Source: Telopea speciosissima
Lineage: Eukaryota > Streptophyta > Magnoliopsida > Proteales > Proteaceae
NCBI RefSeq assembly: GCF_018873765.1
Contig: NC_057923.1
Location: 60,692,593-60,756,592 of the forward strand
Reading direction: 5' to 3'
Length of the DNA: 64,000 nucleotides
Position numbers and translations under genes: made by a program. Below are positions 11,112 through 21,186 of this stretch, one piece after another (the stretch's first letter is position 1; each line of letters opens with the position of its first letter). The notes beneath the pieces are model-generated. The model had not been told where the DNA came from. It saw nothing but the letters and a program-made list of their open reading frames with translations, and made no database searches.

Positions 11112-13546
11112 ATGTCTTTTATTATTAATCTTGTTTGTAAGCATAAGATTATATTTGCATCTTGGAACATCGGATCTTTGACAGGCAAGAGTTTGGAGTT
11201 GATAGATGTTATGCGAAGAAGAAGGATTAATGTTGCATGTATTCAAGAAACAAGATGGAAGGGTCACAAAGCCAAGGCGTTAGATGACTTCAAACTATTG
11301 TACTTGGGAGATGAAAGCGGGAGAGGTGGAGTGGGCATAGTTGTGGACAAAGACCTTAAGAACGAAGTAGTGGACATTAAAAGATTTGGAGATATGATCT
11401 TATCTATCAAGCTAGTGCTAGACAATGAGGTTATCGACATAGTTAGCGCGTACGCGCCGCAGGCAGGATTGGATAAGAGTGTTAAATGACAATTTTGGGA
11501 ACACATGGATGGTTTAGTGCAAGGTTTTGGTCAGGAAAGAAGTTTATTATTGGAGGTGACCTTAACGAACATGTGGACAAAGATCGTAAAGGCTATCAAG
11601 AGGTCCATGGAAGATATGGAGTTGGTGAGAGGAATGAAGAGGGGATATTAGTGCTAGACTTTGCGATAGCGTTTGACCTGTGCATTGCAAATACCTTTTT
11701 TAAAAAGAGAGATGAACATTTAATTACCTACAAGAGCAACATGCAAGCCAAATAGATTTCTTCCTAACCAGAAGGTCTGACAGACTGTTATGTAAGGTTT
11801 GTAAGGTTATACTCGAGAGAGCTTAACCACCCAAATGGAGTTATCTTGACTGACGGAGTAGATTCGGAAGTGGAGAGGAATAGTCTTGAAGCCAACATAC
11901 GTCATGGACAATTACAACGAGCTGACGAGGCCGAAGTTAAAGAGGCTCTATGAAAGATGAAGGTAGGCAAAACACCAGGATTAGATGAGATCCTAGTTGA
12001 AGTGCGGGAGCTTAGGAGTACAGGGGGTATCTCGGCTAACCAAGCTGTTTAACAAGGTTTTGAGTATAAGGAAAATGCCAGATGATTGGAGGAGAAGCAC
12101 TGTAGTTTCGACTTATAAGAACAAAGGTGATATTCAGAACTGTAATAACTATAGAGACATTAAACTAATGAGTCATACCATGAAACTTTGGGAGAAAATC
12201 ATTGAAGCTCACCTAAGAAGAGACTGATATATCAGAGAACCAATTTGGTTTTATGTCAGGGAGATCCACGATAGAAGCTATTTTACCTTCTAAGGAGGCT
12301 TGTGAAAATCTTTAGAGCTTATAAAAGGAATCTCTATGTGGTCTTTGTTGACCTAGAAAAGGCCTATGATAGAGTTCCTAGAGAACTCATTTGGCATGTC
12401 CTAGGGAAGAGGAGTTCAAGTAATTATGTGGATATAACTAAGAACATGTATGAGGGCGTGGTGACAAGTGTCAAAACTGCTGAGGGACAAAGCAGTGAAT
12501 TCCCAATTACAATTGGGTTACACCAAGGATTAGCTCTAAGCCCCTATTTGTTTGCACTCATCATGGATGATTTAACTAGGTATATTCAAGATGGGGTTCC
12601 TTGGTGTATGATATTCGTTGATGATATTGTTTTGATAGATGAGACAGTGGAAGGGATTAATGCGAAGCTGGAGTTATGGAGATCAAACTTGGAATAAAGA
12701 GATTTTAAGCTAAGCAGAACAAAGACATAATATATGATATGTAACTTCAGTCAAATAAGGAGAGGTGAGGAAGTGGTGAAACTTGAGGAGCGAGAGCTAC
12801 CATAAAGTGAATGCTTTAGATACCTAGGGTCAACCATTAACAAAGAGGATGATATAGAGGATGATGTTTCCCACAGAATTAAAGTAGGATGGATGAAGTG
12901 GAGAGGAGCATCATGAGTTTTATGTGACAAACGCATGCCTATTAAGTTTAAGGAAAAATTCTACAGGACAATAATAAGACTAGCGATGACATATGGAGCA
13001 GAATGTTGGGCAGTTAAGAAGAGTAATATAGATAAGATGAGTGTAGCAGAGATGAGGATGCTGAGGAGGATGTGCGGCAAGACCAGTAGAGATAGAGTAA
13101 GGAATGTTTGTATTAGAACCGAATTGGGACTTGCACCAATCCAGGATAAGCTCCGTGAGAGTCGTTTGAGGTGGTATGGTCATGTCCAAAGGAGACCCAT
13201 GGATGCACCAGTAAGGAAGAGTGATCAGATTCAATTTGAAGCAGCAAAAGAGGTAGGGGCGGGCCTAAAAAGACTGTTGGAGAAGTGGTAAGAAAAGATA
13301 TGCATATGGTAGGGCTCGATCCTAGTATGACCGTAAATAGAGTTGTTTGGAGGACAAGGACCTGTGTAACTAACCCCTCGTTGAGGGATATTCCTGGGAT
13401 GTTGCTTTGACTATTGCTTAGACTTTTTCCTTTAGTAATTTTATATTATTTTATTTATTTACCTATTTGTTTAATATAATTTAAATTTTTTTTAACCCTT
13501 ATTACCTTTTTACTTCCTTCTACTACTATTATTTCTATTATTGTCA
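11112..13546 (+). mobile_element. RTE-type LINE, degenerate, main body
   Basis: A non-LTR retrotransposon of the RTE kind. An N-terminal apurinic endonuclease-like domain reads FASWNIGSL (11156), ACIQETRW (about 11236), RGGVGIVVDK (about 11325), VSAYAPQAG (about 11440) and GGDLNEHV (about 11553). The reverse transcriptase follows, with KTPGLDEI near 11968, the core A motif VFVDLEKAYDRVPRE at 12340-12390, GLHQGLALSP near 12516 and the catalytic FVDD box at 12616. The C-terminal part has RMLRRMCGKTSRDRVRN and RLRWYGHVQRRPMDAP (13050-13220), typical of this clade. Frames are broken by stops at 11488, 11753, 12225, 12695 and elsewhere, so it is inactive. Its 3' end continues after the CACTA insertion, at 18975. 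Confidence 0.9.
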
Positions 13547-13564
13547 CATTACAAGAAATATGAT

Positions 13565-13960
13565 TTTTTGCGACGGTAATAAACCGTCGCCAAAAATAGT
13601 TTTCTGTCGCTAAAAATATTGGCGACGGTAATTTTAACCGTCGCCAGTCCGTCGGCTAATGTGATGTCGGGGAAATAACGACGGTAAAACTGCTCCTGTC
13701 TAGCAAAATTATTTTTGGCGACGCTTTACGTTTTCGTCGCTAAAAATATATTTTTGGCGACGTTTAGTGTTTCTGTCGCTAAAAATTTATGTTTTACGAC
13801 GGTTTTAATCGTCACTATAAATGTAAATATTAGGCGACGGTCTTTGGTATACCGTCAGGAAAAATCTAATTTATATGACGGACATTTAAATAACTGTCGG
13901 TAAAAATGAATCTTTAGCGACGGTCATATGTTTACTGTCGCCAAAAAGCCTTTTTTTTTT
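13565..13960. repeat. Left subterminal repeats of the CACTA element
   Basis: About ten copies of a gcgacggt or accgtcgcc core in both orientations, separated by AT-rich spacers (for example gcgacggtaataaaccgtcg). In CACTA elements such arrays bind the element's transposase. Confidence 0.85.
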
Positions 13961-15234
13961 TTTCCTTATTTATTATAGGGTATTCATTGCTTGTAATTCA
14001 GAAAGGGAAATTTTCACCTGTAATCTACATCCATATATAATATTCATTCCCTAAAAGAAAAACCATTAACTACAAAATCCATATAAACATTGCATTAATG
14101 CATTGCTTTCCATTAACACAAACTCAAAAGGATTCCTTTAAAATTCACTTTCAATCAACTCTCCACCAATGTTGTTATAACCAAAGCACCAACAAAAAAA
14201 ACCCAAAGAGAAAAAGTTTCTAGCCAAAGAAACATCATAATCTAGTACTCCTTCCAATAAAATACTTCATCACCGTTGCTCTTCAAATTGCAGATCAAGA
14301 ACATCATAATCTAGTCCTTCTTCCAATCTCCATCCTTCCGAATTTCATAGTTGGAACTTTCTAGCTTCTAACTTCATTGCACCTGAAGGAAACATAGATG
14401 AACAAATTACACATAAGTTAAAATCCTTTGAAGGACTAAAAGAAATAAAAAAGGATCATCTTGACAAGTCATCATCTTGACACTAAGAAGTGGCAAACCA
14501 TATCCACCTATGAAAGGGCTTCATATTCCTAAGATCTGAGAAGGAAAAAGTAAAGGAGGAGAAAGATCAAAATTAAAACAAGGGTACTGTTAGTCCCACT
14601 ACAACAGAGTAGGGTTGAAGAAAGAAGAAGAATAGAAGAGCTAAGATGGCTAGAGAAGAAGGAGAAGGCAGCCACACAGCCAATAGATGCACCACACCAA
14701 AATTCTATCTTTCAAAAAACTGCAACTTTCATTGGTTACAACCTTGTATTTAAATAGGGAAATAAAGACTCATATCTAGACTAAAAATGAAACAAACACT
14801 AAATCAAACTCTACCACTACCTAGCCTATCGAAAGTAAAACAAAAGATGACAAGAAATCCAAATGATAAATCTAGATCTATATAAATAAATAAACTTTGA
14901 TATCCTACTAAACGAAAACTAAATTTGGACCCGATTCATCTCCATCTGGGTTCCCCATCGAGTTTGGGCCAGTCCAAGGAAGTGTTCCTGCATCAGATAT
15001 CCTCTACAAACACTTACCAACAATCTACGATGTACAGATACACAAGCACTCAAGCAGCCATCCTCTCATGTAATAAACAAACCACAAACTAAAATAAAAT
15101 ATCTACAAGCTACATATGTCACTATTTTGTTAATAGAAAGGTCACCATATTAAACCATCAACAATCATCAATAAGACATGAGAGTGCAGATCAAAATTCT
15201 CACAACAAAAAGAATGGAACAGTTCCTAACCCAC
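13961..15234. other. CACTA interior without recognised genes
   Basis: AT-rich plus-strand sequence. The part from about 14580 to 15000 has a 5'LTR-like look (tgttagtccc near its start, gttcctgcatca near its end, and a tatttaaatag TATA-like core near 14748), but no target duplication or second LTR was found, so this is only a possibility. Confidence 0.3.
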
Positions 15235-15496
15235 CTCTTTGCATGTTTTGAGTAATTCACTTTCGTCCAGCTTATCTACTTTAACTAATGCCTTAACATA
15301 TTCAGCAAGTGCGGAGGGATTGGAATGTAGTGAAGGTTGACTTTCAAATAGTCTTATCACTCCTTCTGGATCACTTCGGCGGTAAAGCTCTTTAAGTAGT
15401 TTGGCATCAGTTGCTCCATCTGCTTCACGTGCTCTCCAAGCTAAAGTCCAACATAGCTTGACAGACGCCTTTGATGCACATCCAAAAGTCTACTCT
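15235..15496 (-). pseudogene. FtsH4-type mitochondrial protease, one captured exon
   Basis: Minus-strand sequence between a CAG acceptor at 15497 and a GT donor at 15234. It reads SSYVG, then WRAREADGATDAKLLKELYR, VIRLFESQPSLHSNPSALAE and ALVKVDKLDESELLK. This is the N-terminal, pre-transmembrane region of plant FtsH4-like ATP-dependent metalloproteases of the mitochondrial inner membrane (i-AAA protease). A shift between SYVG and the next segment near 15446, and an apparent one-base loss near 15243, break the frame. The AAA and zinc-protease domains are absent, so no function remains. It sits downstream of the uL1 exons on the same strand, which would permit a chimeric transcript. Confidence 0.82.
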
Positions 15497-16534
15497 CTGT
15501 AGGCAAAAGGAAAAAATATGATGAACAAGTAATCAACAAAATAACCAACTATTAAAATAAAAACCAAAGCGACAGCTGCAAATATGCATGGTTTGCTTTG
15601 TACAGAAAGAGTCATGAACATCTCTGCCTGTTAAGAAGTTTAGCAACTATTTACTATTCAGTCACAGCAGGCAACCATATAAAGGTTGGTAACCTAAGCA
15701 AGAATATTAGTATCAATAAATTGTTGTCGAGTCGGTCTCTCTGTAGGTGGATTCCTATTTCCTAGGCATTATCTCTTTTCTGCTTATCTTGCACTTCTAG
15801 TTTCTATTTACCATTATGGCAGCCTAATCTAGGTTCCCAATAACATAATCAACCATCATTCCCCATATTGTCTCCATCAAACCACTATGCAACAAAACCC
15901 CTAACCTGCTCACTTCAACCTTAGACACCAATTGGAGTGTTTTTCACCTATTTATTTTCTAAAACCCAGTTCATGAAATTATTCAAGTCCCCTAAACCAT
16001 TGTTGTTATTCACCTAAAGCTCTAGTTCTCCCATCCAAACTTACCCATCACCCATCATTAATTCCAACCCTAGCACTAAACTGATCCTACAACCCTCAAG
16101 CTACTAGTCTTCCCCTACTGCAAACAGCAGCAATTTTAGAATATTTTTACCTAATCGACTACCTAGTTTGGTTGGAGGCTGCATTAGTTGCAACTATTGG
16201 AGATACTACCATTGTGGCGTCCTATTATTAGATCAAATTTCTATCAAATTTGGGTATCCTGTGATTGTCCTACATATGGTCAACACAAAACAAGGTTTGG
16301 GAAACAGAATATAGTAAGACTTTAATTTTTCTTTTCCTCTATATATTTGCTGATGTTATTATATAATAAATCACATTAAATGAATTAAGACCTGCCAGAA
16401 CTGACATTCAACCATACCAAAGAAGTGACTCACTGCAGGCTAACAAGCTTACTAATCACACAGTACATTCACCCACTGTGATAATAAAATTGAATTTAAC
16501 TATGCAATTAAAAATGGTATATCAGTAATCATAC

Positions 16535-17445
16535 CTTCCCAAGGCCCACATGCACAATGGCATTTTTGTCAATTTTAAAATCAATACGACCACGTCTCGC
16601 CTCTTGCACTGCCCCAGTAACATCACTGGTCATTGAAACTAGCTATGCAGCAAGAAGAAAATAATTAAGGGCATTGCGATCGATCCACATGTTTACATCC
16701 ATTCAATATCAACAAGTGGATAACTCACTTTGGGGTTTGGCATCAAACCACGTGGTCCAAGAATTCTTGCTATATGTAACAGGAAGATCAAAACCTTTAT
16801 TTGAAGAGAAGTACTAGTTGATTCGGTTATACATAATATAAATAGTATAAAAAATCCCATACCTTTCCAAGACGGGGCATGAAAAGGGGCATCCCAATAC
16901 ACTTATCAAAATTGAGTTTCCACCACCTGCAAGAATCCAAGTTGAGAAGTTTTATAAGTTAAGATATAGTTCAAATTAGAGAAAATATTATATAGTGAGA
17001 TAACATGATAAGTAACAGTGACTTGGTGATAGCCAAAAAACAACAAATTTTGTTTTCTCTCTACATGGTCTCAATTTTCATTCTAGATCCTACTGGTATG
17101 ATATCGTTTATCGTAAGGATGTAAATAATAGTGTTAAAAAATTAAGGCAAGGTATTATGACAGTCATAATATATAAATTGAAAGGGAAAGTTCTCCCTCT
17201 CAGTTCTCAGTGGTTTAGATTTCATATATTGGAGTATGCAAATTACTATTTTTGATTCCCTCAATAAGCTCATCTGCTCCAACTATATGAGCCCTTGCAG
17301 CTCTAGCTTCATCTGCAGCTGTTCCTTCAACAAACACAGCTACTCGGACAATCTAATAAGCAATATATTTCCTTTTAATGAACAAAGGAAAATTGAAGGT
17401 CACCTTTCCAGTACCATGTGGCAGACTTGCAGCACCACGCACCAT
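16535..17445 (-). pseudogene. Organellar ribosomal protein uL1 (L1), five captured exons
   Basis: Five minus-strand exons in correct order: 17404-17445 (MVRGAASLPHGTGK), 17247-17352 (VRVAVFVEGTAADEARAAR and GADELIEG), 16863-16926 (NFDKCIGMPLFMPRLGK), 16729-16770 (ARILGPRGLMPNPK) and 16535-16642 (TSDVTGAVQEARRGRIDFKI and DKNAIVHVGLGK). This is the conserved core of bacterial-type ribosomal protein L1, which builds the L1 stalk of the large subunit. ADEARAA and PHGTGK suggest the mitochondrial form rather than the plastid one. Most junctions are GT-AG; the acceptor of the fourth exon appears damaged. The transit peptide, N-terminal third and C-terminus are missing. Introns are retained, so capture was at the DNA level. 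The coding sequence is fairly well preserved. Confidence 0.85.
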
Positions 17446-18484
17446 CTATGGCCAAGTCAGATACAATCAAAGTGTAAATGCAAGTTGAATATCCAATCAA
17501 TTTAAACACTGAAAATTCTAGTAGCAATAGTTGAAAGACATTAGAATTAAAATAGTTTCATACAACTTGAAACAACAAACAACTTGAATAGAGCTTTTGA
17601 TTTCCCATCTCACAAATATAGGGTTGAATGTGCCCCTATAAGAGCTGCAACTTATGTCTGGCTTGTATTTCTTTTGGATAAAAGAGAAGAAAAAAGCAGC
17701 ATATTACATAACTGCACAGAAAATTTGACAAAGCTTGTCACTCAAAGCACTCCAGGGTAATGAAAATTGGCAAGCATAATTGTCATTCAAATAGGACTTG
17801 ATTTTCTGTGAACAGAGTTTTATGAAATCTATAAAATGCATTAAAATCTGGAATATGAGAAAAAGATTAAAGGAGACACATAGACACCAAAGTATCTCAG
17901 ATGATCAAAGAACAAATATAGCGCAAAAGATTACCCCAGAACTCCATCTCTCAGATGATGAAATCGCAAAACGCAGAGTGAGGCTGAAATCTCCAACTCT
18001 CACAGCGTCGGTTCCTCGTCTCCTCCCCTGATGATGAATAACAAGACATTAGCTATTCAAAGTCTTCTACTCTTCTACTCTCCTCTTTTACACGGGCGAT
18101 GAAAATGGGATTAAAAATAATACCTGGTACCGATGCATTCAACCTCAAGCCCGTCGGTTCCGTCGTTATCTCCTTATCCTGGTGGAGCGGTGGAGTAATG
18201 GAATAGAGATTGAAAGAGGATTAGAGGGATTGAGAAAGATTTGAGAGATATTGAGTGAATAATAGAGCGCAGGGATTTTCAATAGAGGGGGAAAATAGGG
18301 TTCTAAACTTCTGATTATGGCTATAGAGATATTAGGGTTTGAGAGATTGAGTAGTGAGAGAGCATAAGTTTGGGGGGAGAGTGATAGGAGAGAATGGCGG
18401 GATTTTGTGAGGGAATAATGGGTGTAGTTTGGGTTTAAGAGAAAGAAAAGCGGGAAGAGGAAAATTGCCAAGTTAAAAGCTGCT
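17446..18484 (-). other. CACTA interior upstream of the captured uL1 exons
   Basis: No product recognised. A stretch near 17940-18030 is open on the minus strand (read as TDAVRVGDFSLTLRFAISSS) and ends in a GT donor-like site, so it might be a first exon of one captured gene or of the element itself. The segment 18166-18480 is a low-complexity minus-strand frame. Confidence 0.3.
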
Positions 18485-18960
18485 CCTCGACGACGGTAAG
18501 AATCCAACCGTCGTCTAAATTCTATTTTCCACGACTGATAACTAAAAAACGTCGTCCAAAATTTATTTTCAACGATTTTTTTTTTTTGGGTAAGGTATTT
18601 TCAACGATGGATAGGTATAAAGCGTCGCCCAAATTCAATTTCAACGACGAATAGTTATAAAACGTTGCCCCAATTATATTTTTGATGACGGTTAATCCGT
18701 GAACGTCGCCCCAATTCCATTTTCGTCGACGGTTAAAAGTAAACCGTCGCCCAATAGTATATTTTGCTACAAAAAATTATAAACCGTCGCTTAATTTTAT
18801 ATTTACCGACGAATAAATATAAACCGTCGTTCTATTATATTTTTCACGACGGAAAATTGTACACCGCCGCCCAAATTATATAGGGCGACGATAATAAACT
18901 AACCGCCATCGAAAATCATATTTGGCTACGAAACTCTATTTCTATCGTCTGCAAAAATCA
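18485..18960. repeat. Right subterminal repeats of the CACTA element
   Basis: An array of cgacggtt and accgtcg cores in both orientations, more degraded than on the left (variants aacgtcgcc, accgccgcc). Unit spacing is about 55-65 bp. Confidence 0.85.
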
Positions 18961-18974
18961 TATTTCTTGTAGTG

Positions 18975-19050
18975 TCATGACCTCTTCGGATCCATGTAGC
19001 CGACCCCATTTAGTTGGAATAAGGTTATGGTGGTTGTTATTGTAATGTTG
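18975..19050 (+). mobile_element. 3' end of the RTE LINE
   Basis: Directly after the CACTA element comes gtagccgaccccatttagtt and ggaataaggttatggtggtt, the typical 3' terminus of plant RTE elements, ending in a GTT/ATT-rich tail. It completes the LINE body that stops at 13546 and shows the CACTA element landed inside an existing LINE. Confidence 0.8.
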
Positions 19051-21186
19051 AAATTTCTTTAAAAAATAAGAAAATTTACAATCTTTGATAAATATAATGA
19101 TTGAAATCATTTTATACAAGAATAGCCAAATCTGACAATAAAACACTAAAAAAATTAATCAATTACTAAAAAAAAGAGCAACCCAATGCACGAGCCTCCC
19201 ACTACTGCAGAGTTTCCATAATACAGAGAAGCAATATAATTTGTTGGCTGATTCACCTCTCTCCAAATATATTGAATGTCATAGAAACAAATATAAAACT
19301 CAAATGAGAAATAGCACTCCTCAGGTATGAAAAATATATCCTTTTTTTTAAAAAAAAACTTTAATTGCTCATGTGCTCCCTAAAGAATTGTCTTCACTAG
19401 CTAAAACCTCCTGGAATATATTGAAATTACATTAGATAATGTAACCCTTTATCAATAAAATGGCATCCATTAAACTCTAATATCAATTTGGTTCACCTCT
19501 CTAACCCCTTGTTTTCTTATATATGGGCAGATTGGGCTCGAATGCGCTCTTACTTTGGAGGATCTAGCTGTTGAAGTTCAACAGAGCTTCTGCCAAGATG
19601 TTATTTGTGTGAATCAGAGTGGTTTGTAAGATTTATCAAACATATTTGCTAATGAGAATGTTGTAGCTATACAAATTAGAACAATTTATTTCATGTGCAT
19701 ACTTGAGATACTAAGTGGTGACACAATTCTTCTACTCTTCCAAGATATCCAATAAAGATAGAGAAAGAAAGTGTGGCCCTTGTGCAAGGAATGGTAAAGC
19801 ACCCAAAAAATAAATGCAGATTTCTTCTCTTATTCTTTTTTTCTTTTGAAAAAAATCTTCTTGTAATAAAATTGGTGAAAAAGAAGTTGTAACCTTATTT
19901 TCTTTCCCTTTTTAATATTGCACACTTCGTTTTCAATAAAGGGATAAAGTGATGTTGTTATTTCATATGGATAATGATAGTTTTTTGAAATGCCATAATG
20001 ATAAATCATTTTTAAATTATTTGAAAAATTCTTTTTTACTCCTACTTAAATGACTTTTGAGAATAAGATAAAGGGCAATCAAAAGAAGGTTACAACATCT
20101 CACTTCACCACTTTGGTGACAACCAAGTGCATTTTTTTATTTTCTTCCTAATTGAAAGGAAAGTGTAAAATTTGCTTTAAGGGGCTTTTTGTGATGATAG
20201 AAAGAAAAGTCTCTACCTCTTATATTGAGGCTCCATACCATAAAGAGGTAATCAAAATTGGTACAAAGTGTATTTGTGGATTAGGGTTTCTTTAACAAAG
20301 TGAGCTACCTTGATGTCATTCTCAAGATTTGGTTGTTGTTTATGCAATTGTTATTTCAAGTACAAAGGTGAAATATCAAGATACTACCCTTTTTTTTTTT
20401 TGTTTTTGGAAGAAAGATACTACCCTTTTTGAAAGAAAAAAAAATGTTCTACAAAAAAGGCAAAAAAATAAATTTGCAAATGATTTGACACCTTAGAGGA
20501 GGAGTGCCAATAAGAAAATACCTTCAATAAAAGATTGAAGTCGTCAAAAGAAAAACTGAAAATATTTGTAAGACACAAGGTTTAAGTCGTCCCAAGAAGT
20601 AGTAGGAGCGATTTTTTTTCCCTCGAAGAAACAAAATCATGATCAAGGATTAGATAAGATAAACCATTTTGATACCATATAGAAACACAATTAACCAATA
20701 ATATGCAAAACAAAATTGTCCAAAAGATTTGAGTACTCTTCAATGAACACTTAATTAGTGCTTGAAGCTTTTTATTACCAAAATAACAATGCAATAATAA
20801 GGAAGGGGAAGGCCACATTACGTTAAATGAAGTGAGGTCTCATGCTCTCATAGTGTATAAGAGACTTAAAAAGTGTAGAAATGGTAGTTCTGAACACCCC
20901 TCCCCCAATAACCCTAGCTTACTTGTGGGATTTGGGCTGGGCATGGGCCCAAGAGCCAATGAGCTTTTAGAGCCCCTCTTATTAGAGATTCTCATCTCTT
21001 CTTGACCTGTGATTTAAATTGGCAAAGCACAGGTTAATAACATGTAATTCTGAAATTCATAAGCTTATTTTTGGATAAGATTTAAAATAAGTTTTTATTT
21101 ATTACAAAGATTAGCCACCAAACCACACTCTAAATTAAATAATTGGTTTGGGCTTGTTGTGTATGGCTTTTTTCCATCCATTTCAA
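19051..21186. other. Unassigned AT-rich DNA
   Basis: No gene was recognised. Homopolymer runs are frequent (for example near 20390). Near 20880-20960 a GC-richer patch with aacacccctcccccaataa resembles one near 30298. Confidence 0.5.

Larger units (their letters stand above)
13547..18974. mobile_element. CACTA transposon with host gene cargo (Pack-CACTA)
   Basis: The left end is CATTACAAGAAATATGATTT at 13547. The right end, read on the minus strand from 18974, is CACTACAAGAAATATGATTT, so the pair matches except at the third base. Both are flanked by a 3-bp target duplication TCA (13544-13546 and 18975-18977). The ends carry dense subterminal repeats of the gcgacggt/accgtcgcc type. No CACTA transposase (TNPD/TNPA) was recognised inside. 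Instead the minus strand carries exons of two unrelated nuclear genes for organellar proteins, uL1 and FtsH4, with introns kept. It is inserted in the 3' part of an RTE LINE, whose sequence continues directly on the far side. Confidence 0.9.

Noticed and set aside
10987..11181. Hydrophobic 64-residue ORF as a small membrane protein
   Set aside because: AT-rich sequence just upstream of the LINE endonuclease; probably part of the LINE leader.
13565..13960. CRISPR-like regular repeats
   Set aside because: Units occur in both orientations with variable spacing at a CACTA end, in a plant genome; they are transposase-binding subterminal repeats.
15235..17445. uL1 and FtsH4 exons as one functional host gene
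   Set aside because: The pieces belong to unrelated families, FtsH lacks its catalytic domains and is frameshifted, and both sit between paired CACTA ends.
4979..18974. One large CACTA element running from the 4979 end to the 18974 end
   Set aside because: The 18974 end matches the 13547 end closely (same bases beyond the core) and shares its TSD; the 4979 subterminal motifs are of a different type.
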